From: an uncultured Eubacteriales bacterium
GTDB lineage: Bacteria > Bacillota > Clostridia > Christensenellales > Aristaeellaceae
NCBI GenBank assembly: GCA_902801765.1
Contig: CADCJO010000007.1
Coordinates: 1 to 48,311, forward strand
DNA length: 48,311 bases
Direction of reading: 5' to 3'
This document shows, one piece after another, positions 1 to 7,833 of the stretch. The translations under genes were made by a program, and so were the position numbers. A model generated the notes under the pieces. It was not told the DNA's origin. It did no database searches and worked only from the letters and a program-made list of their open reading frames with translations. Each line of letters opens with the position of its first letter. Within the stretch, counting starts at the first letter, position 1.

Positions 1-180
1 CGCCGGGCCAGAAGCACAATGGCGTCAGGTCAGACTTCCGTGTTCCTTTCTGCTACAGTGGGAACCAACTTGATTCGTTCATTCAAGCAGTATCCACTAT
101 ATGGGTCCAGGGGGCGAAGTCCCCTGGTGCGGGGGTTCGGGGGCCGCACAGGCCCCTGCTTCGTTTCCCTTAGTGAATTA
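1..180 (+). repeat. Hairpin-array repeat family A, copy 1 (cut by window edge)
   Basis: Non-coding repeat that shares its order of motifs with the copy at about 3213-3375: GGGCCAGAAGCAC, a GGGAACCAA segment, TTCGTT, GCARTATCC, GGTCCAGG, then two hairpins 10 nt apart. Hairpin 1 (107-127) is 8 bp with the loop CGAAG, and hairpin 2 (138-158) is 8 bp with the loop GCACA. Both stems differ in sequence from the other copies but keep pairing. The left end lies outside the window. Function unknown; it may be a structured RNA or a small non-autonomous repeat. The stretch 181-350 holds nothing I can identify. Confidence 0.75.
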
Positions 181-350
181 AAGTGTCCTTTACCACCGCC
201 GTGACAGAAAAGACGCATAATACCTCAGCTGCTTCCTCCTATGCAATAAATTCTCTGGAATCGTCGCAGGATATTTCGTGCATTTTATATAAATTTTTGC
301 AGCCATTTTCTATTGAACGTTTCAATTCCTTTTGTTTCCCAATTTTCCTA

Positions 351-379
351 TTGGCGAATAACAAATTCTATGATATAAT
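351..379 (+). promoter_or_regulatory. SigA-type promoter of glgP
   Basis: TTGGCG (351-356), 17-nt spacer, TATAAT (374-379) with TG one base upstream (extended -10). Predicted start of transcription is near 386, giving a leader of about 45 nt. The ribosome site AGGAGG at 413-418 precedes the ATG at 430. Confidence 0.8.
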
Positions 380-429
380 AAATTGTTCGTGCAACGATTC
401 ACCACGAAAAGCAGGAGGGAAAAGACGCA

Positions 430-2856
430 ATGCCTACCACGCAATTTGATAAAGAATCGATCAAACAATCCATTATCGGCAAATTACAGCGCTACAACGG
501 CCGCACCCTGGCCGACGCCACACCCCAGCAGATTTATTACGCTCTGGCCTCTACCGTGAAGGACCAGATCATGCAGAAATGGGTGCAGTATCGGGAAAAG
601 GATAAGCACGCCACCGGCAAGCGGCTCTATTATCTTTCCGTCGAATTTTTGACGGGCCGCAGCCTGCACTGCAACGTGCTCAACCTGTGCTCCAACGACG
701 CGTACCGTCAGGCCCTGCAGGAGTTGGGCGTGGACCTGCGCACCGTGCTGCAGGAAGAACCCGAACCCGGTCTGGGCAACGGCGGCCTGGGCCGTCTGGC
801 CGCCTGCTTCCTGGACAGCCTGTCCGCCCTCAGCCTGCCCGCCATGGGCTGCACCATCCGTTATGAATATGGCCTGTTCCGCCAGCGCATCATCGACGGC
901 CAGCAGGTGGAAGCGCCTGACGATTGGCTGGTCAACGGCAACGTGTGGGAAGTGCCCGCCATGGAGGACGTGTGCGAGATCCGCTTCGGCGGCCATGTGG
1001 AAGAAACCACCGTCGACGACCGGGCCTGCTATCTCCTCAAGGATTATTATACCGTCGAAGCCGTGCCCTACGATATGCCCGTGGTCGGCTATGACAACGA
1101 AACCGTGAACACCCTGCGCATGTGGCGCGCCCGCTCCTCCAAGAGCATCGACCTGAACAGCTTCAACAGCGGCAACTACACCAAGGCACTGCAGGAGCAG
1201 GAGCTGGCCGCCGTGATCAGCAAGGTGCTGTATCCTGAGGACAACCACTACGAAGGCAAGGAACTGCGCCTGAAGCAGCACTATTTCTTCACCAGCGCGA
1301 CCCTGCAGTACGCCATCAAGGACTTCAAGCGCCGTTTCGGCCGCAATTTCCGCCTGCTGCCCGATAAGATGACCATCCACATCAACGACACGCATCCCGG
1401 CTTGGCCATTCCCGAGCTGATGCGCATCCTGATGGACGAGGAAGGCCTTGGCTGGGACGAAGCCAGCTGGATCGTGCAGCACACCGTGGCTTACACCAAC
1501 CACACCGTCATGAGCGAAGCGTTGGAAAAATGGCCCGAAAAGATGATGCAGAGCCTGCTGCCCCGCATCTACATGATCCTGTGCGAAATCAACCGCCGCG
1601 TCTGCGCCCGTCTGGCCGACCACTACAATAACGGTTCCGACCCGCGCATCGCCAAGATGGCCATCACCGCCTACGACCAGGTACACATGGCGAATCTGTG
1701 CGTGGCTATGAGCTATTCCGTCAACGGCGTCAGCCAGCTCCATGGCGAAATCCTCAAGCACGATACCTTCCGCGATTATTATGAATTCATGCCCAAAAAG
1801 TTCTCCGCCATCACCAACGGCATCACCCACCGCCGCTGGCTGATGAGCTGCAATGAAGGGCTGACCAACCTGCTTTACAACACCATTGGCGATGCCTGGG
1901 TGCGCGAACCCGAAAAGCTGCACGACCTGCTGGCTTACCGCGACGACAAGGCGTTCCAGGCTGAGTTTGAAAAGGTGAAGCGCGAAAACAAAGTGATCTT
2001 CTCAAACTTCCTCCAGCGCCAGCAGGGCGACACCATCGACCCTGATTTCCTGCTGGACGTGCAGGCCAAGCGCCTCCACGAATACAAGCGCCAGCTGCTC
2101 AACGCCCTGCATATCCTGGTGCTCTACAACCGCATCATGGACGACCCGAACTACACCATGACCCCCCGCGTGTTCGTCTTTGGCGCGAAGGCCAGCCCCG
2201 GATACCACATGGCCAAGCAGATCATCCGCCTGATTATCGCCATCAGCAAGCTGATCGAAAAGAGCTCCCGGGCGAAAAAGTTCCTGCGGGTCATCTTCCT
2301 GGAGAACTATTGCGTCTCCGCCGCCGAACGCCTCATTCCCGCCGCTGACCTGAGCGAGCAGCTTTCCACCGCCGGCAAGGAAGCCAGCGGCACCGGCAAC
2401 ATGAAGTTCATGATGAACGGCGCGGTCACCATCGGCACCATGGACGGCGCGAACGTGGAAATCCACGACCAGGTGGGCCTGGACAATATCTACATTTTCG
2501 GCATGCGCGCCGATACTGTGGCCGAGCTGTATCGGGAAGGCAACTACTCCCCCATGCAGCGCTACGAGGACAACGCCGAGCTGCGCCGCGCCTTGACCCA
2601 AATCATCGACGGCACCCTGTTCCCGGAGAATCCCGCCACCGTGCAGGATATTTATCACAATCTGCTGTTCTCCGATCCTTACTTCGTGCTCAAGGACTTC
2701 GGCTCCTACTCCATGGCCCAGCGCCGCGTGGACGCCGACTACCAGAACCGGGAAAAGTGGCTGCGCATGGCGATCACCAACACCGCCTGCTCCGGCATCT
2801 TCTCCTCCGACCGCACCATCAGGGAATACAATGATTTGATCTGGCACTTGAAATAA
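430..2856 (+). CDS. glgP: Glycogen/alpha-glucan phosphorylase
   Basis: Phosphorolyses alpha-1,4 glucan from non-reducing ends to glucose-1-phosphate; PLP-dependent GT35 family, cytosolic. The 808-residue length is normal. Visible motifs are GNGGLGRLAACFLDS near residue 116, HINDTHPGLAIPELMR near 317, NGITHRRW near 463, QAKRLHEYKRQLLN near 537 and the PLP-lysine region EASGTGNMKFMMNG near 653. No glycogen synthase or branching gene is next to it, so it is monocistronic here, with its own promoter and a terminator at 2872-2913. The start is set by AGGAGG upstream of ATG 430. A long open frame on the opposite strand is a codon-bias shadow. Confidence 0.97.
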   Translation: MPTTQFDKESIKQSIIGKLQRYNGRTLADATPQQIYYALASTVKDQIMQKWVQYREKDKHATGKRLYYLSVEFLTGRSLHCNVLNLCSNDAYRQALQELGVDLRTVLQEEPEPGLGNGGLGRLAACFLDSLSALSLPAMGCTIRYEYGLFRQRIIDGQQVEAPDDWLVNGNVWEVPAMEDVCEIRFGGHVEETTVDDRACYLLKDYYTVEAVPYDMPVVGYDNETVNTLRMWRARSSKSIDLNSFNSGNYTKALQEQELAAVISKVLYPEDNHYEGKELRLKQHYFFTSATLQYAIKDFKRRFGRNFRLLPDKMTIHINDTHPGLAIPELMRILMDEEGLGWDEASWIVQHTVAYTNHTVMSEALEKWPEKMMQSLLPRIYMILCEINRRVCARLADHYNNGSDPRIAKMAITAYDQVHMANLCVAMSYSVNGVSQLHGEILKHDTFRDYYEFMPKKFSAITNGITHRRWLMSCNEGLTNLLYNTIGDAWVREPEKLHDLLAYRDDKAFQAEFEKVKRENKVIFSNFLQRQQGDTIDPDFLLDVQAKRLHEYKRQLLNALHILVLYNRIMDDPNYTMTPRVFVFGAKASPGYHMAKQIIRLIIAISKLIEKSSRAKKFLRVIFLENYCVSAAERLIPAADLSEQLSTAGKEASGTGNMKFMMNGAVTIGTMDGANVEIHDQVGLDNIYIFGMRADTVAELYREGNYSPMQRYEDNAELRRALTQIIDGTLFPENPATVQDIYHNLLFSDPYFVLKDFGSYSMAQRRVDADYQNREKWLRMAITNTACSGIFSSDRTIREYNDLIWHLK

Positions 2857-2871
2857 TCCCGATAAAAACAC

Positions 2872-2913
2872 CAGCAGCGCTCCGGCCAATCACCGGGGCG
2901 CTGCTGTTTCACT
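2872..2913 (+). terminator. Intrinsic terminator of glgP
   Basis: CAGCAGCGC pairs with GCGCTGCTG, with inner CCGG/CCGG and a 7-nt loop, followed by TTTCACTGTT. It lies 15 nt after the glgP stop. The T-tract is interrupted, so strength is uncertain. Confidence 0.7.
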
Positions 2914-2945
2914 GTTCTATTCTATTAACAGCCATGTTCTCAAGG

Positions 2946-3125
2946 ACAAAGTTCAAGAGCAACCTGGAAGATACGCTGGGGGCTGCGCGCCCCCAGACCT
3001 GCGCCAGGGCGGTGACCGCCCTGGACCCGCAACTGGCGATATTGCTTTGTTGGAATAAGCGGACAAGCTTCACCTGCCGCGCTGGGGTTACGAAAGATTT
3101 GAAGGCTTCTGGCCCAAGAAAGCAC
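2946..3125 (-). repeat. Hairpin-array repeat family A, copy 2 (inverted)
   Basis: Read on the minus strand this holds the same order as copies 1 and 3: GGGCCAGAAG, GCAATATC, GGGTCCAGG, then two hairpins. Hairpin 1 (3004-3024) is CCAGGGCG/CGCCCTGG with a 5-nt loop; hairpin 2 (2976-2996) is CTGGGGGC/GCCCCCAG with a 5-nt loop. It forms a large imperfect palindrome with copy 3, the two separated by about 90 bp. Located in the convergent gap between glgP and the gene at 3412-4899. Confidence 0.75.
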
Positions 3126-3130
3126 GGGAA

Positions 3131-3216
3131 CATCCGCAGGGAAAGTGAACTTTCCCTGCGGATGATTCCCAGGCTTTCCCCGGATGCAAAGCATCCGGGT
3201 TGGCGGCTTTGCTGCC
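3131..3216. repeat. Three tandem hairpins at the centre of the repeat palindrome
   Basis: Three perfect or near-perfect hairpins lie back to back: 3131-3164 (15-bp stem, loop TGAA), 3179-3199 (CCCGGATG/CATCCGGG, loop CAAAG) and 3202-3216 (GGCGGC/GCTGCC, loop TTT). The middle one has the same 8+5+8 geometry as the family A hairpins. No T-tract follows on either strand, so these are not ordinary terminators. Confidence 0.75.
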
Positions 3217-3375
3217 GGGCCAGAAGCACGACGACATCAAGTCAGTTTTCCGCGTTCCTTCAAGCACCAGCGGGAACCAAGCTAATTCGTTTTTCGAGCA
3301 ATATCCGCTATTGAGGTCCAGGAGATGAAATCTCCTGGTTCAGGGGTACAGGGGGCTGAATAAGCCCCCTGCCTC
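3213..3375 (+). repeat. Hairpin-array repeat family A, copy 3
   Basis: Colinear with copy 1 over its length. Hairpin 1 (3318-3338) is CCAGGAGA/TCTCCTGG with loop TGAAA; hairpin 2 (3349-3371) is CAGGGGGCT/AGCCCCCTG with loop GAATA. The two hairpins are 10 nt apart, exactly as in copy 1. The stems differ between copies by paired substitutions. Confidence 0.75.
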
Positions 3376-3411
3376 GTCTTTGTTTAACATGACTGTTAGA
3401 AAAGGGAAATG

Positions 3412-4899
3412 TTATTTGTTGTTATCGTTGCTGTTCTGCTGTGTGGTGGCGGAGGTATTGGCGTCGGGCTGGTTGTTCGGGTCAAACATTTCCATCGGGC
3501 CCATGGGCGGTGCGGGGGGAGTGCTCTGGTCAAACGGTCCATTTTGGGGAGGCTGCTGGCCGGGCTGGAATTGCTGGCCGTTCTGGTCACCCTGCCGGAA
3601 CTGTTTGTCCTGTCCGTTCCTGTCCCATCCGCCGTGCCTGTTTAAATCGTCTTTGCCGCCAGGGCCCCCGCCCATACCGCCGCCATCCGGCCCGGACACG
3701 CCGTAGGGATTGTTCAGGGTCACGGCATCGGCCACATAATACGCGCCGTCATAGTCGATGCCTGCTTCGCCGCCGAAGGAAGCGCTGCCCGCAATAGTGA
3801 TGACGCCGCCCAGCAGGTTGATGTTGCCGTTGCAATCCAGGCCGTCGGTGCGGCTGTTAATGGTCACGGTGCCGCCGGTAATGTTCAGAGAGGGGGTAAG
3901 CGAATCGTCTATCTGCGTGCCGTTGATGCCGTCATCCGTCACAGACAACTGCACGTCGCCGCCGAAAATGTTCACCACGGTCGCTTCCAGCCCTTCGGTG
4001 CCGTTCACGGTGAGGACAGGCCCGGACGCGGTGTCCCGGTCGCCTACGGTCAGGATGCGGTCGGCGTGGATGGCGTCGTCGTTCGCGGTGATGTTGACTG
4101 TGCCGGACAGCAGGGTCAGGTCAGCGCCCGCGTTGATACCGTCGTTGGCGGCGGTAATATTCAGGGTCAGGGCTTCCCCGTCCACCACAAAGGAGGAATC
4201 CTGTCCGGCCGCCTTGATGCCGTTCTTCGCCGCGCCGTAAATGTTCAGCGTACCGTCGCCGGTCAGAACCACCTGCGTGCCCGCTTTGGCCTTGATTGCC
4301 GCGCCGTCGTAGGCGTCAGCGGTTTCGGTGTCGGCGCTGGTTTCATCGGCGGGGTTTTCGCTGTCGGTCAGGGTCACGCTGCCGCTGACGATCATTTTGA
4401 CCTGGGCTTCCTTGTTGATGCTGATCGCCGCGCCTTCGCTGCTGGTTAAATCCAGATTGTCCAGCACCAGCACAACGCCATTCGTGCCTTTCTTAACGGT
4501 GATGCTGCCGTCGGCGCATTCGCCGGTGATAACGTAAGTGCCGGGTTCATCGATTTTGATTTTGCTGTCAGTGTCGCTCATCTGGATGCGGATGGCGTTT
4601 TCCATGTCGGCGGTCAGGCTGAGGGCGGCGTTCTCCACGCTGCTGGTCACGATTTCGGAAGGGCTTTCGGCCATCACCACTTCACCGTTCATGTTCATCA
4701 TCCTGCCGCCCATGAATCCGCCGCGGCCAAAGCCGCCATTCATTTGTCCGCCGCGGCCCGCGGCCAGGCCGGAAGATATGGAAGCCGCGAGCAGCGAAAC
4801 GCTGAGGGCGGAAAAAAACATGATTTTTTTCCAGTGCCTGAGAAACCGACTGCCGGTATGCTTGCAATAATATGTTCGATTCTGTTTGCGATGCTTCAT
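3412..4899 (-). CDS. Secreted carbohydrate-binding domain protein (Cthe_2159/DUF4353 family)
   Basis: A 495-residue extracytoplasmic protein. A hydrophobic signal segment lies near residues 25-48 (MFFSALSVSLLAASI), then a Gly/Arg/Met-rich stretch. Residues about 85-415 are short repeated beta-strand units with motifs such as DGAAIKAKAG, NDGINAGADL, NDDAIHADRI, TDDGINGTQI and DGLDCNGNI, as in the right-handed beta-helix of Cthe_2159, a cellulose/pectin-binding protein. The C-terminal 80 residues are Gly/Gln/Pro-rich low complexity. The start was moved inward to ATG 4899, which has AGGAGG 6 nt upstream; an upstream in-frame ATG at 4959 has no such site. It is monocistronic. The family is often found near VTC and DUF4956 genes, which lie 10 kb away here. 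Confidence 0.85.
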   Translation of the reverse strand: MKHRKQNRTYYCKHTGSRFLRHWKKIMFFSALSVSLLAASISSGLAAGRGGQMNGGFGRGGFMGGRMMNMNGEVVMAESPSEIVTSSVENAALSLTADMENAIRIQMSDTDSKIKIDEPGTYVITGECADGSITVKKGTNGVVLVLDNLDLTSSEGAAISINKEAQVKMIVSGSVTLTDSENPADETSADTETADAYDGAAIKAKAGTQVVLTGDGTLNIYGAAKNGIKAAGQDSSFVVDGEALTLNITAANDGINAGADLTLLSGTVNITANDDAIHADRILTVGDRDTASGPVLTVNGTEGLEATVVNIFGGDVQLSVTDDGINGTQIDDSLTPSLNITGGTVTINSRTDGLDCNGNINLLGGVITIAGSASFGGEAGIDYDGAYYVADAVTLNNPYGVSGPDGGGMGGGPGGKDDLNRHGGWDRNGQDKQFRQGDQNGQQFQPGQQPPQNGPFDQSTPPAPPMGPMEMFDPNNQPDANTSATTQQNSNDNNK

Positions 4900-4991
4900 G
4901 ATTGCCTCCTGCTTTCGGTTTGCCGGGTCAATCCCCGGATCATCATCGTTTGCTTTCATGCCGCAGGGCTTTGTTCCCTTAGACGATACAT

Positions 4992-5022
4992 ATTATATCA
5001 GGAAATCTTTAATAAATCTTAA
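4992..5022 (-). promoter_or_regulatory. Promoter of the Cthe_2159-like gene with OmpR-type direct repeats
   Basis: On the minus strand an extended -10 TGATATAAT (TATAAT = 4997-4992) is preceded by two near-identical 9-mers, TTAAGATTT and TAAAGATTT, 11 bp apart (5014-5022 and 5003-5011). They replace a recognisable -35. An 11-bp direct repeat next to a -10 is typical of sites for OmpR/PhoB-family response regulators. The regulator is not in this window. Confidence 0.55.
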
Positions 5023-5135
5023 AGAAACATAGAAACGGAATGCAACTGTTCAGCGGCTATGGAACCCTGGAATGCGGGAGAACCTGCGAAGACGGTCATG
5101 GCTTTTTATTCCTGTCCGGGAAGAACAAAGTTTAC

Positions 5136-5165
5136 TTGATTTCTGCTCCCCTTCCTGTGTATAAT
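5136..5165 (+). promoter_or_regulatory. SigA-type promoter of the CxxC/ferredoxin-thioredoxin pair
   Basis: TTGATT (5136-5141), 18-nt spacer, TATAAT (5160-5165). The leader would be under 20 nt, with GGAGGG just before ATG 5191. Confidence 0.75.
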
Positions 5166-5190
5166 ACCTATATAGACAGGAGGGATTTCA

Positions 5191-5655
5191 ATGACAAGAA
5201 GACGGGCGTTCCTGATTGTGCAGTCCGTTTTGTGCGCATTGGCGGCGGGGCTTCTGGCCGCCGCCGCGCTCAGCCTGTATTTTGACGGGGCCGCGAAGCA
5301 GGCGGAGGGAGAGATATTCTATGCCATGTATACCCGGGAAAAGGTGGAGGAGAAGCTCCGGCCGATTCTTCCCCTGCTGCTTGGAAGCCTGGGGATGACC
5401 TGCGGCGGGCTGATCCTGGGCGTCAGGGACGAAAACCTGGACAAACCCGCCCGGGATGACAGGCTGCTGCGGGACCTGGGCAGTATCCGGGATCGGGCGG
5501 TTCACCAGACGGCAGCCCCCAAAGAGCTTACCCTGCGGGCGGCAATCCTTTCGCTGGCGGCGGTGCTGATCATCGCCGGAATCCTGAACGGCGGGCTGGA
5601 AGAAGTATTGGCCAAAGGCGCGGCCATCTGTATGGAGTGTGTTGGACTTGGATAA
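5191..5655 (+). CDS. CD1871A-family CxxC-motif membrane protein
   Basis: A 154-residue protein with transmembrane segments near residues 8-28, 60-78 and 115-135. The C-terminal end (GILNGGLEEVLAKG followed by AAICMECVGLG) matches the short CD1871A-type domain, whose CMEC pair is its signature; stand-alone members are only about 40 residues, so this one has an extra N-terminal part of about 110 residues. The start follows GGAGGG at a 7-nt spacing. It overlaps the next gene by 17 nt, so the two are translationally linked. Inference: a small thiol carrier or partner of the ferredoxin-thioredoxin fusion downstream. Confidence 0.75.
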   Translation: MTRRRAFLIVQSVLCALAAGLLAAAALSLYFDGAAKQAEGEIFYAMYTREKVEEKLRPILPLLLGSLGMTCGGLILGVRDENLDKPARDDRLLRDLGSIRDRAVHQTAAPKELTLRAAILSLAAVLIIAGILNGGLEEVLAKGAAICMECVGLG

Positions 5656-7531
5656 AACGGAACACAATCGGGCAGCCGGACAAGAGAAATTCAGGAAGCC
5701 CGCCTCCCGCGGGCTGGTGCAGCTGTATGCCGCTCTGCTGTATAACGCGAATCTGAAAGGGTTCATAGACGGACATATCTATGCTGGAGATTTGAAAGCC
5801 GTCTGCGTTCCTGGCCTTAACTGCTATTCCTGCCCCGGCGCCGTGGCCAGCTGTCCCCTTGGCGCGCTGCAGAATGCCCTGAACGCGGCGGGCCATACAG
5901 CCCCTTGGTATGTGCTGGGCATGCTGGCCCTGTTCGGCGTGATCCTGGGCAGAACCATCTGCGGCTGGATTTGCCCGCTGGGATTCATCCAGGAGATACT
6001 GCATAAAATTCCTACGCCCAAGATTAGGAAAAGCGGCGGGACCCGGAAACTGTCGTATCTGAAATATGGGGTTCTGGCCGTGTTTGTGATTGCCCTGCCG
6101 CTGATTTACGGCGTGGGAAAAGGCATCATCCTGCCGGGGTTTTGCAAGTATATCTGCCCGGCCGGCACCTTGGAGGGAGCGGTCGGCATCCTCCAGAATC
6201 CCGTGAACAGCTCCTCTTTTTTTCAGCTGAAAGCGCTGTTTACCAGCAAATGGGTCATCATGCTCATGATCGGGCTGGCCTGCGTTTTTTGCTACCGGTC
6301 CTTCTGCCGGTTTATTTGCCCGCTGGGAGCGATCTACGGCTTCTTCAACCGTTTTGCCCTGGCAGGCGTCAAGGTGAATCCGGATCGCTGCAACAGCTGC
6401 GGCCAGTGCGTGATGAAATGCCCGATGGATGTCAGACACGTGGGCGATCACGAATGCATCTCCTGCGGCAAGTGCATCAGCGCCTGCGCCCAGGGCGCCA
6501 TCGCGTTCAAATGCGGGAAGATTACCCTGCAAGGGCCGGAAATCGGCCGGAACGCCGATCCGCCATCGACGATCCAAAAGCGGAAAAAGAACGGAAGAAT
6601 TGCCTGGAGTATTGCCATCGCGGTATTGGTTTTCGCCGTCGGATGGTTTAACGTGATTGAACCGGTTGTCAGCAAAGCCAATTCATCTGCCGCCGCCATG
6701 CCGATGGAAGCAGAAACCGCCAACGCTTTGGGCCTCGCTGTCGGCACGGAAATCGGCAGCCTGGCGCCGGACTTTTCCACAGAGCTGCTCAGCGGAGAAA
6801 CCTTCCGCCTGTCGGAACACCGGGGCCAGGTGGTGATCATCAACTTCTGGGCTGTCACCTGCGCCCCTTGCATTCAGGAGCTTCCTTATTACGAACAGCT
6901 GAAGACGGCTTACCCGGATGTGGAAATTCTGGCTGTGCATCACAAAGCGGGCGCAAAGAACGCCAAAGCGTTTCTTGCCGACAAGGGCTGGGATCATCTG
7001 GATTTTGCCCTGGACAGCAAGGAAAAGGGCATCCTTCCCCTGCTGAACGCATCGGACGCCATGCCCCAAACCATCATTTTGAACAAGCAGGGCGCAGTGA
7101 CCTACAATGCCCAGGCGCCGCTTTCCTACAATCAATTGGAGGAGCTGTACAAGGCTGCTCTGACGGACAAGACCGGCGCGCCGACAGCGGAAAAGGAAAG
7201 CATCATTCCGAAGCCCACTGCCGAAACGGCGGCAAAGCCCTTCGCCTTGGCGGGAATAGGGCTCCCCTCCAACAAAGCAGTCTATTCGGTTACGGTCGTG
7301 GATCAGAACGCCCATCCGGTGGCGGGGGTGATGCTGGCCTTCTGTACCGATACAGCCTGCAGAAACAGCGATTACTCCGATGAAAACGGAAAAATCACGA
7401 TGATGCTGGAACCGGATCAGTACCATGTGCAGGTGGTCGATCTGCCGGATGGATTCGACGGGGCAGAGGAACCGGAGCTGTACATGGGCCCGGAATCCGG
7501 GGAAGCGACCCTGACGGTCACCCGAAAATAG
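5639..7531 (+). CDS. NapH/FixG-like 4Fe-4S membrane protein fused to a TlpA-type thioredoxin
   Basis: A 630-residue redox fusion. Residues about 20-240 form a NapH/FixG-like membrane domain with cysteine clusters CYSCPG, CGWICPLG (108-115), CKYICPAG and CRFICPLG. Residues 251-285 hold two ferredoxin-type 4Fe-4S sites (CNSCGQCVMKCP and CISCGKCISACA). A transmembrane helix near 319-338 is followed by an extracytoplasmic TlpA/ResA-like domain with active site CAPC at 408-411, and a C-terminal Ig-like carboxypeptidase-regulatory fold (about 545-628). Inference: electrons pass from the cytosolic ferredoxin sites across the membrane to an outside dithiol. The GTG at 5639 sits only 1 nt after GGAG, so TTG 5642 or 5648 could be the true start. 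Confidence 0.88.
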   Translation: MLDLDKTEHNRAAGQEKFRKPASRGLVQLYAALLYNANLKGFIDGHIYAGDLKAVCVPGLNCYSCPGAVASCPLGALQNALNAAGHTAPWYVLGMLALFGVILGRTICGWICPLGFIQEILHKIPTPKIRKSGGTRKLSYLKYGVLAVFVIALPLIYGVGKGIILPGFCKYICPAGTLEGAVGILQNPVNSSSFFQLKALFTSKWVIMLMIGLACVFCYRSFCRFICPLGAIYGFFNRFALAGVKVNPDRCNSCGQCVMKCPMDVRHVGDHECISCGKCISACAQGAIAFKCGKITLQGPEIGRNADPPSTIQKRKKNGRIAWSIAIAVLVFAVGWFNVIEPVVSKANSSAAAMPMEAETANALGLAVGTEIGSLAPDFSTELLSGETFRLSEHRGQVVIINFWAVTCAPCIQELPYYEQLKTAYPDVEILAVHHKAGAKNAKAFLADKGWDHLDFALDSKEKGILPLLNASDAMPQTIILNKQGAVTYNAQAPLSYNQLEELYKAALTDKTGAPTAEKESIIPKPTAETAAKPFALAGIGLPSNKAVYSVTVVDQNAHPVAGVMLAFCTDTACRNSDYSDENGKITMMLEPDQYHVQVVDLPDGFDGAEEPELYMGPESGEATLTVTRK

Positions 7532-7635
7532 GGGAGAAAGAAACCGAATACGCCGCTGCGGGCGAAAAGAATCCGCAGGGAATCCCTGAACGGAAGCGAT
7601 GAAAACAGTTTTTCGGGATGGCCCATTTGAAAATA

Positions 7636-7664
7636 TTGACAAAAAGCCTTCTTCATGATACCAT
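7636..7664 (+). promoter_or_regulatory. SigA-type promoter of the 5'-nucleotidase C-domain gene
   Basis: TTGACA (7636-7641), 17-nt spacer, TACCAT (7659-7664). Transcription would start near 7671, leaving a leader of about 160 nt. The sequence between 7532 and 7635 shows nothing I recognise. Confidence 0.7.
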
Positions 7665-7684
7665 ACCTTTCGTCAGCATAAGCT

Positions 7685-7800
7685 GTCTTTGAGCCTGCAC
7701 AAGCAGGCGTTGTGATTGAAGGCTCCACCGCATTCCGGTATCACGAAGGTGCCGAAGGCCATTCCAAGATGGTTTTTTGGAGCCTTCTTTTTTGATACCC
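7685..7800 (+). promoter_or_regulatory. Structured leader with terminator-like fold (possible attenuator)
   Basis: Downstream of the promoter: hairpin GCCTGC-ACAA-GCAGGC (7692-7707), then GAAGGCTCCA (7717-7726), which pairs perfectly with TGGAGCCTTC (7784-7793) followed by CTTTTTT. The 3' arm can instead form a local hairpin with AAGGC/TCCAA at 7757-7768, so two exclusive folds use the same bases. A small hairpin GGTATC-ACGAA-GGTGCC lies inside. This is the layout of a transcription attenuator, but I do not recognise a known riboswitch class. Confidence 0.5.
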
Positions 7801-7833
7801 GATCGAACCATCCAAAATGACAGGAGGACAACC

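Noticed and set aside
183-449. 88-codon open frame upstream of glgP
   Set aside because: It overlaps the glgP promoter and start, and has no ribosome site or recognisable domain.
484-1923. 479-codon open frame on the minus strand opposite glgP
   Set aside because: It is a shadow of GC-rich codon bias; composition is Gly/His/Ala/Val-rich without motifs, and glgP on the other strand is certain.
3131-3216. Central hairpins as a bidirectional terminator for the converging genes
   Set aside because: No T-tract follows any of the three hairpins on either strand, and glgP already has a closer terminator.
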